Of a stretch of DNA of 64,000 nt, positions 57,387-64,000 are shown one piece after another. Below the pieces are notes generated by a model. It saw only the letters and a list, made by a program, of their open reading frames with translations, was not told the DNA's origin and ran no database searches. Position 1 is the first letter of the stretch. The number at the start of each line of letters is the position of its first letter. The translations under genes were made by a program, and so were the position numbers. The stretch lies in assembly GCA_039654915.1 (NCBI GenBank), contig CM077594.1:101632893-101696892 (forward strand), given 5' to 3'. Source of the stretch: Aquilaria yunnanensis. Lineage: Eukaryota; Streptophyta; Magnoliopsida; Malvales; Thymelaeaceae.

Positions 57387-60300
57387 GTCAAATGTGAGGT
57401 GGGTGAATGGATGAAAAAAGAAAAACCACATCTGATCCAAATCTGATCAATTACTAAAAAAACCCAATTCATTGGATCAGATGCAACTAGATGCCTGTCA
57501 AATTGGACATCCATTAACATCCCAAATTAGAACCATCCTTATGCAATATGCAAAGTCTAGATTCAAAATTCACTATGCATATTATTTTTCACAACTATTT
57601 TCATTATTTTAAAAAATTGTTATAGGATTTTCTATCTTATTTTCTTTTCTCAATCCCATTTTACCTTTGCATTTTCACCTTTTTGGCTTTGCAGCATCGT
57701 CAAAAAAAATTAAATTCTTCCATGTCCTACCTCTTTTTTTATTTTACCCGTTTTTAGCTTTTATTGAGTTTGCCAAACATAGTATATAACTATTCCCTTG
57801 GGTCTCTATTCTCCTTTCCATTTTTCTTCCCCTCAAACCGATTATTGTCTCATTCAACAGATGAATGTAGATTGATGAGTGAATGAGTCAACCAATTTAT
57901 TCAAGTTTGACTGAGTTTGATCCTCTGTAGGTTGTTATATGTGCTTGCCATGATAGCTACCTATTTGACTGGTGGGGCCAAGCCAAATTTGATAACGTTG
58001 GTCATTATAAATATTTGTGCAAAAGATTCACTTAACATTAAAATTTCTTAAGCACACTTTTATGTTATAAAATATGCAAATTCATCTCATGAGAATGAAA
58101 AATTCAATTACTCATAAAATAAAAAGTGATTGTTTATAGGAAAAGAATGGTTTTAGTAATCTATTATATATATTATAAAGTAGAAGTTGGAGGATATATA
58201 GTAATTACATAATTAATTGATAGATTAATTAAGTGCCATCTCAAAACTTTTATATGAAAATTTTGCTTCTTAATTTATTGACTCAATTCTAGCCATAAAA
58301 CTCTTAATTAGCCAAGTTTTGGCACATGCATTTAATTTAGGAAGGCCCATATCTTCTTCCCGCAAAAGTTTCGGCTGAATTTATCACATCCTATAATTGC
58401 CATGGAAATCTTGGCAAATTAGCCTCAATGACTTTCCAAGTAAAAGTGTTCTAATCCTACACAAGCCCTTGAGCTTCCCAAATTGAGCAAAAAAAAAACC
58501 TTTAACTTCAGAATTTAAGAACCATGTCCCTTATATTTTAACCACAAAACAATAGCTATAATAATCAACAAATGACAAAATTTTAGGTTCCCCATTTTTT
58601 TTTGGTAACTGGTCTTTTAATTATAAAAATTTTTGAGATATAAAATTACTTATCTACCTGGTTGTCTTTTGTATATAAAAATTTTTTTGACTCAGGTGAT
58701 CTATTAACTTTCTAACCAATAAAAATATATAATTTCCTTTAAATCATTACAATTGCATTATTACCCAAAATAAAAAGAAAACCCATAATGTTATCTCAAT
58801 TTCATTTCATGATTGAAAAAAATGTAATTTTGTTTAATTTTTTTCTTTATTTTTCCTTATATTTTTGTATAAAGATGGACAAAAATATTTATTTGTAATT
58901 AAGGGCCAATTTAAGCTTATTAAGTCACCATTTAAAAATATATAAAAAATATTAATTTATTTAATAAATTTTGTAATGAGTATGCATAATAAGTACAATG
59001 ATGAAATTATAAAAAAAATTGAAGTCAAGTAATTAGGATAACTAAAATAAAATGATAATAATTGCATCATCAAAATTGTATGACTCCAGTTGCAATTAAT
59101 TATATTTGTAAGTTAAAGGGATTGAATATTTCTCAACAATTAATTTACATAATATTACAATAAGAAAATATATTATATTTTTTTGAATATATGTAGTGAA
59201 AATTTATATATTTAAAAAATATTTAATTAAAATAATTTATAGAGTAAAAGTGTAATAAAAAAATTATTATTTTTTGTGGGTGATAAATTATAAATGTAAC
59301 TATATGTAGTACAAGCATTTATGTTTATGTCTTGGTTTGGCATTATAGTGCATGTGAAAAAATAGTGGTAAAAAATAGAATTTCATAAATAATGGCTGAA
59401 CATAGTTGTTAACCATATTCAAATGTTGTTTGAAAAAAAAAATCAAAATGAAAAATTTGGCTAATTGCATTTTATTTGTAAAATGTCTAAACAATACATG
59501 TGATAATAATAACAACAACAGTAGCAACAACAACAACAACTAGGGGTGCTTATTTAGTTTTTTCAGTTTTAATCAAAATTGAATAATGGAATTTATTCGG
59601 TTTTTGGTCTTATGTATTAATAACCAAATAGATTGAATTATTGGAGAAAATTGAAACAACAAAAAACTAAAATAATTAAAAAAAAATTATTTATTTAGTT
59701 TTTAGTTGAAATAACCGAATTCTATGCATATACATTCCAAACCTTAAACAACCATCACATATTCCAATCAAAACATAAATTTCAATCATATAAGAAACAT
59801 CTATAATTTATTCAAAATTCAAACATCACATGCATACACATAACAAATATTCATCACATATATAATTCTTTCCAAATCTCAAATATAAATACTAGTAAAA
59901 TAAAAAATCAATTGTTTCGGTTAACCAAATTTTACTTGAAACAAACTGAAAACCGAACAGAATTTCTATATCAGTTTTTTGTTATAACTAAAAACTAAAT
60001 TTTTATCTAAAAATGATAACCGAAAATTGAAATTTTTTTGTTATTAAGTTATTTTAGATAAAACCGAAATTTTGCTTACCCCTAACAACAATAACAATAA
60101 TAGTAACAATTAGCTCTGAGTTATTATTGGTAAAGTTGTTTCCTACTTACGGAACTGTTATTTATTAAAACAAAATGACTTGATATTTTCTTTACGGGTT
60201 GTAGCTATAAAAAAAATTAGTAGTATGGATAATATTATAATATCAGTGTCGAATTATGTTTTACTTTTTCAAATGATGATTTGTGGCAACTTGGAAGTGG

Positions 60301-60660
60301 ATGTGGGAATCTAAAACATGATGTGACATCCTCTTTTATAATAAATAAGGACTATACTGAAAGAATAAAAAATTACAAGTTAAATTGACAAAAACACACA
60401 ATTATAAGGGCTTAAAACATTAATTAGCCCAAATCCATCTTGTTCCCCAAATTATCTCTGTTAAAAATGCATTTCTCAAATGCAAACCTAGCTATGGGTA
60501 AAAAATCACTAGAAAACAATTGAACAAAACACAGTGAGGAGGCCTAGGCATCAAATTCAATAGTGATGGTGGCGAATCTCACTTTTGGAGCTATTTTGGC
60601 ATCATATAGGTTTGAAAGTTTTTTGTTTTTTCCTTCGGCTGACAATGATAGGTTAATTTA

Positions 60661-60907
60661 TACCACTTCGTCCGTTTGATAAAAGTTGTCATCTTTACTA
60701 TTTACAACAATTAATTTATAATTTTATTTCTTTTAAAATTTATCATAAAAATATGAACTTTTTTTATGAAAATGAAAATTTAAAGATTATAGTTTCTAAA
60801 TTTAATTTTAAGAATTTTTTTTCAATACATATTAATATGAATATATTTAAGTCAAACTTTAGTAAAAAAAAGTAAAAGAGTCAAATAATATGAAATAGAG
60901 GGAGTAT
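60661..60907. mobile_element. Stowaway-like MITE, second copy type
   Basis: It starts TACCACTTCGTCCGTTTGAT and ends GAAATAGAGGGAGTA, reading TACTCCCTCTATTTCAT in reverse complement, the familiar end consensus of plant Stowaway-type MITEs. The ~250-bp AT-rich body has internal complementarity, and a TA lies at both edges. Confidence 0.55.
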
Positions 60908-61689
60908 TTTTTTTCTTCTAATTACTATATAATTAGTTTTGGTTTAAAGAATTGAATTACACTTTTAATGTCTAAATTTGGAATAATTAGTGGATCAAAA
61001 TTATTGCCTAATAAATGTCAGTAACCAAAACATTAAAAAAATAATAAATAATTGTAATTGCGTTACTACCATAATACTTTAATTGGTAACAATAATTTTA
61101 GAAAAAAAATCTCATAAAGAGTCCGTCGAAGTAAATAATTAAGTATAAATCAATTAGTGTACTTTAATAGGTAGAATTATGTTTAAGATGAGTATAAATA
61201 GAAGATGAGGACCAAATTATAACTTAAAAAAAATTCATGAGGATGTTAATGTAATAAAAATCTAAATAATATAGTGTAGTTAAAAGATCTAAAAAATATT
61301 TTGACATTAAAGAATGAGTGAAAAGACTTTAAAAAGATCAAAGAAACTCTATAATTAATGATTTTAACACCTTATCTAGGTTTCTCCTATATATATATAA
61401 GATAGATGTGTTACAGGTATCAATATTTCACTTACAGATTATACTTTAAAATCTCCAAATATAAAGAATTAAAATTTAAATTCATCAATTTTTATTTGCA
61501 AATAAAGAATAAAAATTAATATTGACTTTGTTTATGTTAACTCAATTCCCATTTGTAGAACAATTTTTTTACTTTAATATTTTTTAACTAAAAATTCTGT
61601 CCATAGGACAAGTATAGAACTAGTTTTAATATGAATTATTGTATTCATGTTCTTTTAAACTATAAAATCACTTAAGAAAAATAGAAAGA

Positions 61690-62105
61690 ATCTCGAATTT
61701 AACACTAAAGTTGGATTAAGACCAAATCTGCTACTAAAGTGTTTTCCCCAAAATTTTCACAAATGTTTCAAAAATGGCTCAAATTGGGCACTAACCATTA
61801 AAAGTTGTAAGTTTTGCAATCTCAGCATGTTAATATAACTTTTAACAAATTTTAAGAACTTTACGTAATTTATCTTTTTTCTTTTAATAGAGTGGAATCT
61901 ATTAAATAGAAAATAATAAATTACTTAAAGTCTTTATAATTTGTTAAATATTACATTATTACCCTAAAATATCAAAACTTACAACTTTTAATTGTTGGTG
62001 GCCAGTTTGAGCCATTTGAAACATTAATTGAAATTTGAGGCCATAAAAAACCTTAGTGTGTATTCAGTCCCAATTTAAAATATTAATGATAAATTTGAGA
62101 TTTTC
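61690..62105. mobile_element. MITE-like element with ~125-bp inverted arms upstream of SAC9
   Basis: The left arm starts TCTCGAATTTAACACTAAAG. The reverse complement of the right arm starts TCTCAAATTTATCATTAATA. The arms share ATGTTTCAAA, TGGCTCAAA.TGG.CAC and AACAATTAAAAGTTGTAAGT-type blocks. The centre is AT-rich. It ends ~730 bp before the SAC9 start codon, in the expected promoter. Confidence 0.7.
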
Positions 62106-62831
62106 ACTTAGGAAAACAACTGCTATTTTCATTGATATCCACCCGTTACAACTATTGTAGTGTAGCAATTAGCAAGCTTCGATGAGGTCTACGGAGAACA
62201 AAGCCTTTGAATGACTTCCACCTTTAACGCAGTTCAATATGAGAATCGGATGCCAAAGGTCTTATACAAAAAAAGGAAGAGGTTTTATAGGGCGATCAAG
62301 AAGAGAAGTTAGTTTAGGGGCTAGTTAGGGCCAAACCCAAAAGTTTAGGGGTTACAGTCTGCCTCATGGAACTATGCTGACGTGCAACCGTTTCACTTCT
62401 TCCACCGGGGTCTGAGCGTGCCGGTTAGTTCATTACTTCATCGCATTCCCTCAGTTTTATTTCTTCATAAATTATTCGATTCAATTTTTCCTCTACGCTG
62501 CCAGTTTCCTCTGTATTGCTTCATTGCAGCTCATTGCCCGTGATGGGTCTTTGTTCCCGAAATTAAATACGAGAACAAAAATATTTCAGGTCAGGGACGA
62601 GAAGAGCCCCAGCCAGTCAAATAAGGAAAAGTACGATGGCTGATCAGCTCCGTGATTTGGATCAATTAGAGATCTGAATTCGTATTCCGGTGTGTTTCTG
62701 TTTGGATGCGTCATAATGATTGGATGGCTATCTGGGTATAATTAGGTTCAAGTATTTTTACCCTTTCTTGAATTGCAATGCACAGAGTTAGATCTTTGAT
62801 TCTTTGAGTCGCTGATCAGAATTTCGGGAGC
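62106..62831 (+). promoter_or_regulatory. Presumptive SAC9 promoter and 5'UTR
   Basis: The stretch is less AT-rich than the DNA further upstream. 62440-62831 contains pyrimidine-rich and TTGATTCTTTGAG leader-like sequence before ATG 62832. No TATA box or start site can be fixed. Confidence 0.4.
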
Positions 62832-63552
62832 ATGGAATCTCCAGGTAATGAATGCTGTTCCAGGATCATCTTCTGGCTTTGCGCAAAATTACGTGTTCAA
62901 CACGTGGGTGATTGTGTTTCTTTTTGTTTTGTTTTTCATTTTTCTTCTTGAAGGTGGTGGTTCAAGACAGACATCCGTGGTTGTCGCTACATTGGAAAGT
63001 GGGGAAGTGTATATTGTTGTTAGCTTGTCTGCTAGGGTCGACACTCAAGTGATATATGTCGATCCAACTACTGGGGCACTCTGTTATCACGAGAAGTTTG
63101 GAGTAGATGTTTTTAGTTCCGAAAATGAAGCTTTAAATTACATTACAAATAGTTCGAAATCGCTCTGTAGGAGTGTAATTTATGCCAAGGCATTGTTGGG
63201 ATATGCTGCCTTGGGAAGCTTTGGCATGCTTCTAGTTGCCACGAGGTTAACTGCCAGCATACCTGATCTACCAGGCGGAGGATGCATTTATACAGTTGCG
63301 GAGAGCCAGTGGATTAAAATTTCACTCCAGTATCCTCTCGTTCAGGGTAAAGGGGAAGCCAAGAATATCCATGACTTGATGGAGCTTGATATTGATGGGA
63401 AGCATTACTTTTGTGAGACAAGGGATATTACTCGCCCTTTCCCTAGCCGCATGCCACTGGAGAAGCCGGACGAGGAATTTGTTTGGAATAGTTGGTTCTC
63501 GATGTCTTTCAAACACATTGGACTGCCGCATCATTGCATCATCCTTCTTCAG
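62832..63552 (+). CDS. SAC9: SAC9-type phosphoinositide phosphatase, first two coding exons (gene continues beyond the window)
   Basis: Exon 1 62832-62844 (ATGGAATCTCCAG|GT) and exon 2 62954-63552 give 204 residues in frame, starting MESPGGGSRQTSVVVATLES. The conserved SAC9 N-terminal blocks follow: DTQVIYVDPTTGAL, LGSFGMLLVATRL, IPDLPGGGCIYTVAESQWIK, LDIDGKHYFCETRDITRPFP and DEFVWN-like DEEFVWNSW. Exon 2 ends at a donor (CTTCTTCAG|GTTCTG); everything from 63553 to 64000 is intron 2. Arabidopsis SAC9 is a ~1,630-residue SAC-domain protein with a WW domain that affects PI(4,5)P2 levels and stress responses; the catalytic CX5R-type motif lies outside the window. The short first exon is supported by the exact reading-frame join G|GT GGT. 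Confidence 0.92.
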
Positions 63553-64000
63553 GTTCTGTCTTGTTCTGGATTTTCTGTTCTGATGCTTATCATTTTGTGC
63601 CCAGTTTTCTTACCTGTTGGTCTGACTGGGTTCATTTGGTTCTCAACACAACCATGAAGAGTTATTTGAGGAATGCTTTATTTTCAGCTGTGTGCATGTC
63701 CCACTTTGAATAAATGAAATCCAATGATCATCACTATAGACACATGTACAAGCACATGGGCAAACAATTAAGAGAGAAACATTATATGAAGGATGCGTTC
63801 TAAGAATAGCGAAAATCGTTTTGCTAATTACCAATGAGTTTGAATGTTGCCTGAATATTCACAGTTCACACGCAAACCCCATATGGACTGGTTATGTTCT
63901 GCTTCCTCTTATTCCTTTTTCTTTTAAAGGTCCCAGAATCCCCAACTGATCAATTAATTAACTGATTGGTTAACTTAGGATTAATCCCAACTGATCATTC
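63553..64000 (+). other. Start of SAC9 intron 2
   Basis: It follows the GTTCTG donor. No exon homology to SAC9 resumes before the end of the window. Confidence 0.6.

Larger units (their letters stand above)
54840..61690. other. AT-rich intergenic region with no gene
   Basis: Nearly 7 kb with no supported reading frame. It contains a candidate TIR element (55825-56514), a (TA)n array (57325-57384) and a second Stowaway-like MITE (60661-60907), all listed separately. It also contains short ACA/AAC trinucleotide tracts at 59500-59540 and 60085-60110. Confidence 0.55.

Noticed and set aside
63553..63657. C-terminal part of the 269-residue frame at 62848
   Set aside because: SAC9 homology ends at the GTTCTG donor; the rest is intron read-through, and the first ~35 residues are intron 1.
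1..64000. CRISPR arrays, bacterial operons, plastid or mitochondrial DNA insertions, endogenous pararetrovirus
   Set aside because: No regularly spaced identical repeats with unique spacers, no organellar gene blocks and no viral polymerase or coat domains were recognised; the reverse transcriptase present is of LINE type.

Overview
This is a nuclear chromosome segment from a plant, almost certainly a core eudicot. It has multi-exon genes with GT-AG (and a few GC-AG) introns, a plastid-targeted O-acetylserine(thiol)lyase, a SAC9 homologue, very AT-rich intergenic DNA, and a dense mixture of plant transposon families (MULE, hAT, Stowaway-like, LINE, long gypsy-type LTR). I cannot name the species from sequence alone.

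Layout. 1-10.3 kb is a graveyard of transposon-derived coding sequence. It holds a FAR1/FRS-like relic with a SWIM zinc finger (+), an F-box relic of the At2g35280 type (-), and a long, multi-exon, decayed Ulp1-type (C48) cysteine protease gene (-). The introns of the protease gene are packed with TAGACAC-type minisatellites, and one intron is split by a 3.06-kb solo LTR with a perfect 5-bp target-site duplication. 11.0-13.4 kb is an intact three-exon FAM136A-like gene (+). 15.6-17.1 kb is a four-exon short-chain dehydrogenase (-). 19.7-27.2 kb is a ten-exon plastid cysteine synthase (-). 27.9-28.4 kb is a single-exon four-helix membrane protein (-). 28.5-34 kb is a nested transposon island. 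It contains a 1.5-kb Pack-MULE with a 10-bp target-site duplication carrying fragments of two unrelated host genes in opposite orientation; the Pack-MULE sits inside the arm of a MITE, and a hAT-type element follows. 34.4-37.3 kb is the U5 snRNP 40-kDa WD40 gene (-) with a 5'UTR intron. 40.2-51.1 kb is a 13-exon thylakoid rhodanese-like (CaS-related, At3g59780-type) gene (-) with two GC-AG introns and a 5'-truncated LINE in intron 10. 51.5-62.4 kb is repeat-rich intergenic DNA, including a 1.2-kb direct duplication that supplies an empty site for a Stowaway-like MITE. 62.8 kb to the end is the 5' part of SAC9 (+), which continues beyond the window.

The genes do not form a functional cluster: sulfur assimilation, splicing, chloroplast rhodanese-like, phosphoinositide turnover and a mitochondrial CX3C protein lie side by side as usual in a plant chromosome. 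The unusual content is in the mobile DNA: the shared TAGACAC repeat grammar across five loci, the two-gene Pack-MULE, and several elements whose insertion boundaries can be read to the base.
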